Part shown: piece after piece, positions 52,170 to 61,982 of the stretch | Layout: the number at the start of each line of letters is the position of its first letter | Position numbering within the stretch: the first letter of the stretch is position 1 | Assembly (NCBI GenBank): GCA_945870225.1 | Contig: CAMBRF010000018.1 | Coordinates: forward strand, 1-64,000 | Direction: 5' to 3' | Length of the DNA stretch: 64,000 nucleotides | DNA from: PVC group bacterium | Lineage (GTDB): Bacteria; Verrucomicrobiota; Kiritimatiellia; CAIKKV01; CAITUY01 | Notes under the pieces: model-generated | Databases searched by the model: none | The model's input: only the letters and a program-made list of their open reading frames with translations | Told to the model about the DNA's origin: nothing | Position numbers and translations under genes: made by a program

Positions 52170-54013
52170 TGTCGGATTCCTTGATGACTATTGCACTTGC
52201 CATTGAAGCGGAGAATCATTGGCACCGGGTGGCTGAGGGTCAGGCAGCTGAAGGGGAACTTTATAGTATCGCCTGGGAACGGGAAGGGGCCGTCTGGGAA
52301 GGAAAAATCCGGCGCGCCGACGGAGCCGCATTTCTGTCCGCCCGGATCAAGGTGAACGTATCCCTTCCGCTGCTAAATTACGGCCATGTCGTGGTCCCTG
52401 ATTGCGGTCGCCACTATGTCAATGTGTCCAAGGCTTTGGATATCCGTGCGCCACTCTATCGCGTGACGGCGTCCAATGCGGGGCATCCTTTCTTTGCGAT
52501 CGCCGATGAAAGTGGTGACTTTATGGTGGCCTTTGGGGTGGTTAGTCCGACCGGCGAAACGGAAATCCGGCGTGTTTTGCCCCGCATCAGCCAACGCAAG
52601 GCGATGGTGGGCGGCGATCAGGACTTAAGCCTCGACGTCATCTGGTCGCAACATCAGGGATCCGTCAGGGAACTTCCGATCAGCCTGTATATTCAGGAGA
52701 AGGCCAAAACCTGGGTGCATTCGCTGCGAGAATACACAGGTGTTGTGAAGGCGAACGAACAGATCGAGTATCCCTTTCTGCCCGCGGCCTGGAATCCGAC
52801 GTGGTGCACTTGGACGGCCGCCTGTTCCTTCAAGATGGACGACCGGCGTATTTTGGAAAACGCACGGGTGGCCCGTGATTTGGGAGTTCGTACGGTCATT
52901 ATTGATGACGGCTGGTTCGGGGTCGGACTGGACGACGATCATGGCGTTTTGAACGTGGGGGACTACTATCCTGACCCCGTGAAATTTCCGGATCCGGTCA
53001 AGTTGGTTGATCAACTCCACGAACTGGGGCTCAAGGTTCTGCTCTGGCATGCGCCGTTATGCGTGGCGTTGACCAGTCAGGCCTATGCCCGGATGAGGCA
53101 CCTGCTGATCCATCAAAACGGCCATGAATTCGTCAGTGTCAACGGGATGGCCATGCTCTGCCCGTCAAGTCCGGAGGTGCGGCAGTACGTGACGGACGAG
53201 ACCGTGCGGTTGATGCGGACCTGGGGGGTGGATGGTCTGAAGGCGGATCTCTACAATTGTCTGCCTGTGGGATCCTGCGACTCGGAGCAGCATAGCCACG
53301 ACATTCCTGACGGCGTTGACGCAGTGGAGGCTGTGATGGCGGCCCAATGGCAGGCGGCGCGCAGCGTGAAGGCTGAGGCGCTGATTGAGTTGAAGCAGGA
53401 TTACGGGAATGTGCGGTTGGGACGGCATGGAACCATGGTCAGGGCCGGCGATACGGCCTATGACGTGGACACAAACAGCCGGCGGTGTTTCTACCTTCAG
53501 GCGTATGCTCCCTGTGTTCATAACGACTATTTTGTAACCAGTGATCGCGCGGAACCGCGGGCGGTGGCTTTAGCCATGATTCGCATGCTTACGGCCGGCG
53601 TTCCCACCTTCGGGAACGATATGGAGACTTTGCCAGAGCGGCTCCGGAACGTGATGCGGGCTTGGATGGTTTTTTACAACAGTAATGTGGCGATGTTTCG
53701 CCGGTCGCGCGAACCCCAGACCAATGACCTGTCCTGCTGGCAAGGGGGCGATGCGGAGTGCGCCTGGGTCTCGGCGATCTGGCAGTGCCGGGAGGTGTGT
53801 CTACCGGCATCGAAAAAGGTTTTCCTGCTGAACGGAACGGGTCGGGGCGACCTCCGTATCCGCGTGTCTTCCCCGCTATCTGTTCGGTTCAACATTCTTG
53901 ACATGACGGGACGAGTTGTGGATTCTTCCCCGCTCGTGATCAAGGACGGAGACCTGCTGCATATTCCCTCGGGTGGATGGGCGGATATCTGCGTTATCCG
54001 AGACAAGGAGTGA
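52169..54013 (+). CDS. GH36-like alpha-galactosidase
   Basis: A 614-residue protein. Residues about 1-210 are the beta-sandwich common to GH36, followed by the barrel: PAAWNPTWCTWTAACSFK, VRTVIIDDGWFGVGLDD, LGLKVLLWHAPLCV, WGVDGLKADLYNCLP (nucleophile Asp in KAD) and RAGDTAYDVDTNSRR (acid/base region), then VPTFGNDMETLPERLR. It is a remote member of the alpha-galactosidase group. ATG 52169 overlaps the GH4 stop by one base, so the pair is made together under the same AraC-type regulator. No signal peptide. Confidence 0.85.
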   Translation: MSDSLMTIALAIEAENHWHRVAEGQAAEGELYSIAWEREGAVWEGKIRRADGAAFLSARIKVNVSLPLLNYGHVVVPDCGRHYVNVSKALDIRAPLYRVTASNAGHPFFAIADESGDFMVAFGVVSPTGETEIRRVLPRISQRKAMVGGDQDLSLDVIWSQHQGSVRELPISLYIQEKAKTWVHSLREYTGVVKANEQIEYPFLPAAWNPTWCTWTAACSFKMDDRRILENARVARDLGVRTVIIDDGWFGVGLDDDHGVLNVGDYYPDPVKFPDPVKLVDQLHELGLKVLLWHAPLCVALTSQAYARMRHLLIHQNGHEFVSVNGMAMLCPSSPEVRQYVTDETVRLMRTWGVDGLKADLYNCLPVGSCDSEQHSHDIPDGVDAVEAVMAAQWQAARSVKAEALIELKQDYGNVRLGRHGTMVRAGDTAYDVDTNSRRCFYLQAYAPCVHNDYFVTSDRAEPRAVALAMIRMLTAGVPTFGNDMETLPERLRNVMRAWMVFYNSNVAMFRRSREPQTNDLSCWQGGDAECAWVSAIWQCREVCLPASKKVFLLNGTGRGDLRIRVSSPLSVRFNILDMTGRVVDSSPLVIKDGDLLHIPSGGWADICVIRDKE

Positions 54014-54019
54014 TTTGAC

Positions 54020-57000
54020 ATGGGGTCCGTGGCAAGAATCTCAATCCGGGTCGGGTGCCTGATTTCTGCGGCATGGGGCCTTCTTTCCCCGCTGGCAGGA
54101 TCGGCCCAAACCAACGTCGAGCCTTCGGTCGGCGTCGCCGAAATATCGGCTTTCTTTGAAGGCGCACGCGTCCGGACGGTGGGTTCACCGGGAAATGAGG
54201 CCATCGAAAAGAGAGTGGGCGCTGCCTTTAAGGCGAGCGGGTTTCCGAATGGGAATATTGTCTTTCCCGCGCCGGCGTTTGATCCGGGCCGGACCACCCT
54301 CGTTCTGGAGGGGTTCGACCCCATCCCGGTTCTTCCCCTGCATCCCATGCTCATGCGCCCCGGAAACTTTGCCACCAATGATTTCTCCGCCCCTCTGGTC
54401 TATCTCGGCTGCGGGTCCTTTGAGGATCTTGAGGCGGTCAAAGGACTTCCCTTGGACGGCGCGATCGCGCTTATGGAATTCGACTGCGGGGACACCTGGC
54501 AGCGCTTTCTCCGCTTTGGCGTGAAGGGATTTGTTTTTATTGGTGGCGACCAGTATTTCTACCTCGACGCGGTGAAAAAATTGAGCCGGGCTGAGGTTTC
54601 CATCCCTCGCTTTTTCGTGAATGCCGAGCAAGGGAAACTCCTCCGTGAGCGAGCGAAGGGGAAGTCTCCCCTGGTTCGCGTCCGGGCGGAGCCTTCGCGG
54701 TGGCGTAACACGACCCTGCAGGACCTTTGGGTTTTTATCCCCGGCTCCGACCCGACCCTGGAGCGGGAAGTCTGCGTGTTTGTGGCCCCCTTGGACAGCA
54801 ACGGCATCGTGCCTGAACTTGCCGAGGGAGCTCAAGGGGGAGCCAACCTGTTTCTGTTGATGAAGCTGTTGGACGACTTTAAGGCTAATCCGCCGGCTCG
54901 TTCCGTTCTGCTTGCGGCCGTGAATGGACATAGCCAGTACTTCCTGGGTGAGCGAATGCTGGCCTGGCACCTGTTGGCGCCGTCGACCGCAGTTGAGGGT
55001 GTTCGGAACGGTTTGTCGGCCGAGATCCGCTACCAGGAATTAATGATCAACGAGTACGGCAAGCTGAAACTGGATGGGACCGGCGCGGAAGACGAGAATC
55101 TCCTCATTCGGCTCCGTACATTGGAGGATAAATCCACCGGCAGGAACGTGACCGTCAAGACACCCATTGTTTCACGGATCAAGAAAGACCTGAACCTGCT
55201 CAAAACTCACCTGCTGTTGCTCCAGCAGGGCAAGACCCTTGCCGCTGAATCGGGAAGGACGAAAGAGGATCTTCGCGCCGAAGTCCGGCAGGTGGTGAAT
55301 GTGCTCACCCTCTTCAATAAAGTCGGAGTCAAGACTCAACTCAGCGATCTGACTCCCTCCGAAACGGGTATTTTAAGACGGCATGTGGCCACTATTCTCA
55401 ACGAGAACAAGGTCTGGATTGAACTGAACCGCCGGGATCTTGAACAGGATATTCAAAATGGCGCCATTCGGGACTTGATGGCAAGCCGGACGGTATCCAT
55501 GGTCTTCACCCTTGACCTCCGCTGGAGGACGCCCCAGATCGGGTTCTGCTCTTCGGATGGAAGTGCGAAGGAGTCCGCGCCGTGGACACGGCGGTTTGGT
55601 GCAAACAGTGCGAAGCTGGCCGCCACGGTCTTTGAGGGGGCCGGTACTCCGTCCGAGGTGAGTTTTCTGGACACGATGACGATGGTCGGTGGCTTATCCG
55701 AGTCCTACTACTTTTCTGAAAGCAGTTCGAGTATCGGTCATTTCATAGCGGCCCAGGGGACCCCGGCGGTTAGCCTGCAGAACGCCTTTGGCGATACCGG
55801 CACCGCCTTCACCCCTGCCGATCGGTTCGAGACCCTTGACGATGCCGTGGTCGCTCCGCTGATGTCCTCGATTCCGTCCTTTTTCCGCGCCATTCTGGAC
55901 GATGCGAGTATCCTGTCTCCGGGCCAGCTGCCGCCGATCAAGCCGCCGACGCCCCTGTGGTCGATTCAGATCAAAACTTTCGAGTTTGATCCTTTCTCGG
56001 CCAGTTCAATCCCGGATCTTCCGATCCCAGGCACCTTTGCCCTGCTTTATCCGCAGGGAGTCTTTTCCTCGCTCGTGGCGGGAGACGTCGTCAGTGCCTA
56101 TTCCGTGATGACCGATGCCCGGGCCGGCCGGTACGTGATCGGCATCAAGGATGCCACCCAGCCGCCGATCGCGACGGCGGCCTACCGGCTGACCTCGGAC
56201 GGCGTTTCGGTGGACCGAGTCATTGATGCCGGCGATCCTCAGCAACGAATGAGTTCCAACCTGTCTGTCCCCGGCGCCAGTTACACGTTGTCCCTTTTTC
56301 CCTGCAAAGAGATCGTGATCTTCGAGCGGAACGATTCCTCGGCGGTTTCGGCGAGTTCCATCAGCCGGAGAACGTATCTGGTCCTTGACGGCGCCCAGAA
56401 TGCGGCGCCCCGCCGCTATGGACTCGGGGGCATCAGCGCACTATCACTCAAGCTGGTTCCCTGGACGACAGGCCCGGCGGCGGTTTACATTGAGCCTCGC
56501 GATCATGTCAAGATCATGACGGACAATATGCGTTTGGCTTTGAACGCAACGGACAAAGCGCCGACGGGCCTTGGTTTTGGCCCGGGGGCTGAAATGGGTC
56601 CGGACTTTTTTGCCCAGGCGGCCCGGGACATGTCCCTGCTCAACCGCGATCGCCTGAAAGATCTGCGGGGGGTTTCCAACCAACTCGTTGAAGAATCCCT
56701 GCGTCGCGGTGAGGCGATGCTCAAGGAAATGAAAGCCGCCCTGGCTTGTCAGGATTATAACGGCTACCTGAGGGCTCTCTATGAAGTGATGGGCTGCCAG
56801 GTCAAGGCCTATGGCCAGGTCTCGGCCACGCGAAACGACATGCTTAAAGCCGTTGTTTTCTACATGGCCCTTCTGCTGCCCTTCTGTTTCTTTGTTCAGC
56901 GGCTTCTGTTCAAGACCGTCAAAATCGAGTTCCAGATGTTGCTTTTTTCGCTGCTTTTCATCATCACCTTCGTTTTGTTCCGCACCATTCACCCGGCCTT

Positions 57001-58981
57001 TCATGTCGCGCGTTCGCCGGAAGCCATTTTTATCGCCTTTATCATGGGAGCGCTGGCCCTGTTTGTGATTTCAATCCTGCATGGCCGCTTTGAGGGTGAG
57101 ATGCAGTTCCTGTTTCGGTCCCTGGGGATTCAGGATGCGTCCCAGATCGGATACTCCACCGCGAGTCAGCAGGCGATGCTGATCGGCGTGAATAACATGA
57201 AGCGCCGCCGCGTGCGGACCTCGCTCACCACGGCCACCATCGTGCTGGTGACCTTCACCATGCTGGCCTTTTCCAGTATCTCTAAGAAGATGAGCCCCAC
57301 CGTCATTCCCATCACCAAGGAAACCCAGTACACCGGTATATTCTACCAATGGCCCGGAAGCCTTCAGATGGATGAAGCAAGCCTGCAGACCTTCGTGGAT
57401 ATCCTGGCTCCGGATTGCGTCAGCATAGTCGTCCGGCGCTGGCTTCTTCCCCCGAAGAATGCGGCCGGGCAGGCGAGTCCTTTTTCTCTCCGCAGCGGTT
57501 CGGGAGCCGCTCTTCAGGTGGAAGCTGTTCTGGGGATGTCACTTGCGGACAACGGGTTTCTGGGCCCCATGCCGCTTGTTGGCGAGAGCCGCTATTTCTC
57601 CTCGGACAATGCGGAGGAAGTTATTCTGCCGGCCCGGGCCGCTGAGGCGTTAAAACTCTCGCTGCAGGACGTCGGCAAGGTCAGCCTTACCTTCCAAGGC
57701 CGTCTGTTCAAGCTGGTGGGTATTGTGCACGATGAACGCTTCCAGGCTATGAGGGATTTGAGTCATCATTCGATTCTTCCCATCCAGCGTGTCGCGACCC
57801 AGGGTTTTAAACAGTCGGAAGCTGAGGCGAGCGTGAACCTCGACCCCACCTCGATGGATGAAACCGGAGTGTTCTATGTGGACATGGCCTCGCTGATCCT
57901 GCTGCCGGAGGGTACGGCGAAAAGTCTTGGCGCACAGCCGTTCAGCGTCTCGCTTCGTCTGAAGGATGATGTGTCGCTCTGGCGCGTGGTGGACCGGATC
58001 CTGACGAGTACGCAGGCGAAATTCTTTGTCGGAAGCCGTAATCCGTTCCCGGTGGGCGAGGGGGGCGATGATCGGCGGGTCCTGTCGGCGGGAGTCTATT
58101 ACATCGGTTCGGGCTACAAGACCTCCATTGGCGGCCTGGCGCGCTTGATCATCCCCTTGCTGATTGCCAGTACGATCATCCTGAACACAATGCTGGGATC
58201 CGTCTATGAGCGTAAGTCGGAAATCGCCGTGTTCAATGCCGTGGGGCTGAATCCGACTCACATTGGTATGTTCTTCCTGGCGGAAGCCTTCGTTTACAGC
58301 GTGATCGGGTCTGTAGGCGGGTATTTGATCGGGCAGATGTTCAGCCTTGGACTGGTTCGCTTTAATTTATTCAGCGACATCAACCTCAATTTCTCCTCCC
58401 TGAGCGTCATGTATGTGATTTTATTCACGGTGGCCGTGGTTTTGTTGTCCACCCTTTATCCGGCGATCATGGCCACCCGCGCGGCGGTGCCCTCGGGTAA
58501 GCGAAAGTGGTCCATGCCGCCTCATGACGGGCATCAGATGAATGTCGTGTTTCCCTTTATTTACCAACCGGAACTCGCGCCGGGTCTGGTCGCGTATCTG
58601 GAGAAGTATTTTACGGCATTCACGGAGGCCTCCGTTGGCGATCTGATTGCCACCCCGATGGGCCGGAGTCGGAAACCGGACGACAAGGGCCGGGACTCCT
58701 ATGCGTTGGAATATGAGATTGCTCCCGCCCCCTACGATCTGGGGGTCACCCAGCATGTTCAGTTCCTGGCGGCCTTCGATGATCTTGTTCAAAGCTATCG
58801 TATCCGGATGGTCGTCACCCGGATTTCGGGTCAGGACACGAACTGGGTCACCACGAACAAGCCGTTTCTGGATGGGCTCCGCAAGTATCTCATGCGTTGG
58901 AGAAATCTGAGTCCTGCGGAACGGGCGGCTTATGCCGAGCAGGCGAAAACCTTGTTTGGTGACGCTCCTGGAGCGGTCTGA
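54020..58981 (+). CDS. Giant fusion: degenerate M28 peptidase/PA domain with MacB-like ABC permease
   Basis: A 1653-residue protein. Signal peptide residues 1-29. PA-like insert about 115-235 (GAIALMEFDCGDTW, GVKGFVFIGG, VSIPRFFVNAEQG). M28-type domain about 35-600: the family AHxD block reads APLDS (His to Pro), the DN metal block reads GAQGGAN and the EE block reads NGHSQ, so the zinc site appears lost. About 600-940 are further beta domains. Membrane segments near 944-963, 973-992 and 1002-1020, then a MacB-type permease: first segment 1067-1085 after KRRRVRTSLT, large external domain to 1360, three segments 1371-1490 with YERKSEIAVFNAVGLNPTHI, and a 150-residue cytoplasmic tail. It should pair with the ATPase at 61983-62801. 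Confidence 0.8.
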   Translation: MGSVARISIRVGCLISAAWGLLSPLAGSAQTNVEPSVGVAEISAFFEGARVRTVGSPGNEAIEKRVGAAFKASGFPNGNIVFPAPAFDPGRTTLVLEGFDPIPVLPLHPMLMRPGNFATNDFSAPLVYLGCGSFEDLEAVKGLPLDGAIALMEFDCGDTWQRFLRFGVKGFVFIGGDQYFYLDAVKKLSRAEVSIPRFFVNAEQGKLLRERAKGKSPLVRVRAEPSRWRNTTLQDLWVFIPGSDPTLEREVCVFVAPLDSNGIVPELAEGAQGGANLFLLMKLLDDFKANPPARSVLLAAVNGHSQYFLGERMLAWHLLAPSTAVEGVRNGLSAEIRYQELMINEYGKLKLDGTGAEDENLLIRLRTLEDKSTGRNVTVKTPIVSRIKKDLNLLKTHLLLLQQGKTLAAESGRTKEDLRAEVRQVVNVLTLFNKVGVKTQLSDLTPSETGILRRHVATILNENKVWIELNRRDLEQDIQNGAIRDLMASRTVSMVFTLDLRWRTPQIGFCSSDGSAKESAPWTRRFGANSAKLAATVFEGAGTPSEVSFLDTMTMVGGLSESYYFSESSSSIGHFIAAQGTPAVSLQNAFGDTGTAFTPADRFETLDDAVVAPLMSSIPSFFRAILDDASILSPGQLPPIKPPTPLWSIQIKTFEFDPFSASSIPDLPIPGTFALLYPQGVFSSLVAGDVVSAYSVMTDARAGRYVIGIKDATQPPIATAAYRLTSDGVSVDRVIDAGDPQQRMSSNLSVPGASYTLSLFPCKEIVIFERNDSSAVSASSISRRTYLVLDGAQNAAPRRYGLGGISALSLKLVPWTTGPAAVYIEPRDHVKIMTDNMRLALNATDKAPTGLGFGPGAEMGPDFFAQAARDMSLLNRDRLKDLRGVSNQLVEESLRRGEAMLKEMKAALACQDYNGYLRALYEVMGCQVKAYGQVSATRNDMLKAVVFYMALLLPFCFFVQRLLFKTVKIEFQMLLFSLLFIITFVLFRTIHPAFHVARSPEAIFIAFIMGALALFVISILHGRFEGEMQFLFRSLGIQDASQIGYSTASQQAMLIGVNNMKRRRVRTSLTTATIVLVTFTMLAFSSISKKMSPTVIPITKETQYTGIFYQWPGSLQMDEASLQTFVDILAPDCVSIVVRRWLLPPKNAAGQASPFSLRSGSGAALQVEAVLGMSLADNGFLGPMPLVGESRYFSSDNAEEVILPARAAEALKLSLQDVGKVSLTFQGRLFKLVGIVHDERFQAMRDLSHHSILPIQRVATQGFKQSEAEASVNLDPTSMDETGVFYVDMASLILLPEGTAKSLGAQPFSVSLRLKDDVSLWRVVDRILTSTQAKFFVGSRNPFPVGEGGDDRRVLSAGVYYIGSGYKTSIGGLARLIIPLLIASTIILNTMLGSVYERKSEIAVFNAVGLNPTHIGMFFLAEAFVYSVIGSVGGYLIGQMFSLGLVRFNLFSDINLNFSSLSVMYVILFTVAVVLLSTLYPAIMATRAAVPSGKRKWSMPPHDGHQMNVVFPFIYQPELAPGLVAYLEKYFTAFTEASVGDLIATPMGRSRKPDDKGRDSYALEYEIAPAPYDLGVTQHVQFLAAFDDLVQSYRIRMVVTRISGQDTNWVTTNKPFLDGLRKYLMRWRNLSPAERAAYAEQAKTLFGDAPGAV

Positions 58982-58994
58982 CGGAGAAGTCGCG

Positions 58995-61964
58995 ATGAAA
59001 GTCATGGATAAAATCGGCATATCGACTCGGTCCCTGGTGATGGGGACCCTGTTCGCGCTCGTCTTCGCCGTGGTGACGGTGTATTTCGAGAATCGCATGG
59101 CTATCTTCGTCACGGCTTCCCAGATCGCCGTGCTTCCTTACGTCCTGATGATCCTCACCGTTCTGATGATCAACCCACTGTGTCGTTTGCTCCGGGTGGT
59201 GCGCCTCTTTACCATCACGGAAATCATGATCGTGTTCATCATGGGCTCGGTATCCTCGGGGATCTCAACCTTCGGCCTCGCGTCGCAACTGGTGCCCGTT
59301 TCAGGAAGCCTTTTCAACCGCAGTTGGAACAACGAGCAGTCGAACTGGAATCGTTATGTGACGCCGACCTTGAACGAGAACTTTTTCGTGTCCGTTCCCG
59401 GCATCCAGAAGGCGGCCAGTGAGTTACAGGCCGACCAGGAAAAACTTCAGGCGGTACGGGAGGTCTATGACGTGGCGCTGCGGGTAAGGCGTACGGAAGC
59501 GGCTTTGCACCGGGCCGAGGCGGATGTCGCGAAAGCGGAAACCGCTCCTCTCCCGGAGCGGGAAATGGCAGGGATTCGGGCTCGCCAGCTGTGCGAGACG
59601 GCACGGATGGCCAACCGGGAAGCCCTCGCCGTGTGGGAGACCGCGCGCCATTCCAATCCTTCCGTTTCGCCGGAAACGGTCGAAGCCCAGTGGCCCGCCC
59701 GGATTGCCGAACTCGAAAAAAGTGCGGGCGCCAAGCGGGAAACCCTGCGCGGTCTCGAGACGCAGGCCTTCGCAAAAGTGGATTTGTTTCGCAGGGGATT
59801 AAGCACGGAGCAAAGGGCCTATCCGGGGTTTTTCCTTCTGACGGCTGACAATTGGATGACCTATTCGGGCCGCTTCCGTCGGCTCGTTCACGGGCTGGCG
59901 GCGCGGCGGCATTTGGGCAGGGCGATCCGGATATTGGACCTCTCATCGGGAGCGGGCGTTCCATCGGTGGCGGTCATGAGGATTCGGGAACCCCTCAGTC
60001 TGGCAATCGCTGAACTGGAGAAGGCCCAAAACACGTCCCTTCTGGAGAATCAGGCCAAGGCTGTGGAGGCGGAAATTCTCCTGCTCAACCGGAACCGGCT
60101 TGAGCGGCAGGGCGAGTTACAGAGGTTGGGCCATCAACGACGTCAGGCGGCCGCTATTGATTTTAGCGAGTTGGATGAGAAAATTTCGGAGGCAAATAAA
60201 CAGGAGAACAAACTCAAGGGCCGGATTGATCAGCTCAAACAGGACCAGGACCGGAATACGCGGGAGATTCTGATCAACCGGCGGGTGATGGCCACGCGCG
60301 AGGCTCTTCGGGAACTCAGCACGGGTTCGGAACCAACGCGTCTTGGCGTCGGAGAAACGCGGGCCAAGTTGATTGCCATTGTCGGGCAGTTTCCCGCCTT
60401 CGATGCGTCGCTGAGGCGTTTCGTCCTCTCGGATATCCCGTGGTCGCACTGGGTGCGACCCTTGATGAACTGGAGCCTCCTGCTGGGGTTGACCTATCTG
60501 ATCCTGATGTGTTTCAACCTGCTGATTTACCGGCAATGGGCCCACAACGAGAAGCTGATTTACCCGCTGGTTGAGCTCGCGGAAACCATTGTGGGGGTCG
60601 AGACGGACGGGAACAGGCGAATTCCGGCGATTTTTCGCTCCGGCGTCTTCTGGGCGGGGTTTGCGCTCTCCGGTTTTGTCCTGGGGTGGAACATCCTCTG
60701 CACGTCCAACGTCGTTCCGGGCCTGCAGGCGTTCGACTTGGTCAACCGGTGGTTGCCGTACATTTCGAACAGTCCGCTGCAGGGTCTGCTTCCCTCGGCG
60801 AAGTCGCAGATCTTTTTTACCATGATCGGCTTGTCGTTCCTCATCCCGGCGCGCATCTCATTCTCACTCTGGCTGTTTTCGGTGCTCTATATGGGCCAGC
60901 TTCTGATCATGGTCTGGTCGGGCTACGGGGTTGACGAACGGTCCTTCCCCATGGAGTTTCTCTATACGCTGAACTTCCAGACCGCCGAGGGCGGTGGGGC
61001 GTTGATGGTCTTCTCTTCCGTTGTTCTCTGGAAATGCCGAAAATACATCCTGTGTTTCTTCATGCCGGATTCCGTGCGTGACCTGGATGCCGGGGAGCGG
61101 AAGGAATTGAGGATTGCGTCCTTCCTGTTTATCTTCGGTTCGATCGGCCTGATTGTGGGCCTGTGGAAGGGGTTCGGCGCCAACCTCTTCTTTACCCTTT
61201 TTACCTACCTGGTGATGCTCATGCTCACGATCGGCATGGTGCGTGCCGTCGCGGAGGGTGGCATGCTGGGGTTCCAGGCTTGGGTGAGCCCTTTTCATTT
61301 CGTCCGGACGCTGTTCGGCATGGATAAGGCGTGGACGGCGCCCCCTCTTTTTGCTCCGTTGCTCGTGTTCTATTCCATGTTGTTCCTTGATATCAAAACC
61401 TTTATCGCGCCTGCCATGGCGAACAGCCTTAAGCTTCGCGAGGATCTGAACCTGAAACGGGGCCGCTTCCATCTAGCCCTGTTTATCGCCATCCTGGTGG
61501 CCGGAGGGGCCGCGGTGGTGGCCCACCTGATGCTCGCCTACGACAAGGGCGGAGATCAGATGCAGAACTGGTTCTACAACGGTCTGCCCAAAGCCATCTT
61601 TGATAAGATCAGTTCGATGACCCAGGTGAGGCCGGTGGATATGACGGCCAACCGTATCTGGCTCGGGTTCGGGGCCTCGCTCATGGCGGCGCTGCTCTTC
61701 TTCCGGCAGTTCGTATTCTGGCTCCCGCATCCCCTCGGTCTGATCATGCTGGTTAATCCTGTCATGAAGGCCTATTGGTTCTCCATTTTCATCGGCTGGT
61801 TATGCAAGAGTGCCGTGACGAAATACGGGAACAAGGGGACCTATCAGCAGGCGAAGGCCTTTTTTATCGGGCTTATCGTCGGTGAACTGATACTGGTCGC
61901 GATCGCCCTGCTCGTGTCGGTGGTGTCGGGCATCAGGATTCCCATCGACTTGAATCGTAATTGA
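58995..61964 (+). CDS. OPT-like polytopic membrane protein with coiled-coil insertion
   Basis: A 989-residue protein. Three membrane segments lie in residues 10-100 (LVMGTLFALVFAVVTVYFEN, VLPYVLMILTVLMINPL, EIMIVFIMGSVSSGISTFG). A soluble insertion of about 380 residues follows, with heptad-like helices at about 142-220 (ELQADQEKLQAVREVYDVAL) and 335-440 (DEKISEANKQENKLKGRIDQ). Membrane segments resume near 484 and continue to the end (about ten more). It resembles the DUF6785/DUF6784 and OPT-type proteins of PVC bacteria. The substrate is unknown; small peptides are what OPT proteins usually carry. ATG 58995 has GGAG ahead. Confidence 0.75.
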   Translation: MKVMDKIGISTRSLVMGTLFALVFAVVTVYFENRMAIFVTASQIAVLPYVLMILTVLMINPLCRLLRVVRLFTITEIMIVFIMGSVSSGISTFGLASQLVPVSGSLFNRSWNNEQSNWNRYVTPTLNENFFVSVPGIQKAASELQADQEKLQAVREVYDVALRVRRTEAALHRAEADVAKAETAPLPEREMAGIRARQLCETARMANREALAVWETARHSNPSVSPETVEAQWPARIAELEKSAGAKRETLRGLETQAFAKVDLFRRGLSTEQRAYPGFFLLTADNWMTYSGRFRRLVHGLAARRHLGRAIRILDLSSGAGVPSVAVMRIREPLSLAIAELEKAQNTSLLENQAKAVEAEILLLNRNRLERQGELQRLGHQRRQAAAIDFSELDEKISEANKQENKLKGRIDQLKQDQDRNTREILINRRVMATREALRELSTGSEPTRLGVGETRAKLIAIVGQFPAFDASLRRFVLSDIPWSHWVRPLMNWSLLLGLTYLILMCFNLLIYRQWAHNEKLIYPLVELAETIVGVETDGNRRIPAIFRSGVFWAGFALSGFVLGWNILCTSNVVPGLQAFDLVNRWLPYISNSPLQGLLPSAKSQIFFTMIGLSFLIPARISFSLWLFSVLYMGQLLIMVWSGYGVDERSFPMEFLYTLNFQTAEGGGALMVFSSVVLWKCRKYILCFFMPDSVRDLDAGERKELRIASFLFIFGSIGLIVGLWKGFGANLFFTLFTYLVMLMLTIGMVRAVAEGGMLGFQAWVSPFHFVRTLFGMDKAWTAPPLFAPLLVFYSMLFLDIKTFIAPAMANSLKLREDLNLKRGRFHLALFIAILVAGGAAVVAHLMLAYDKGGDQMQNWFYNGLPKAIFDKISSMTQVRPVDMTANRIWLGFGASLMAALLFFRQFVFWLPHPLGLIMLVNPVMKAYWFSIFIGWLCKSAVTKYGNKGTYQQAKAFFIGLIVGELILVAIALLVSVVSGIRIPIDLNRN

Positions 61965-61982
61965 CGGGGAAGAGGTCGGAAC

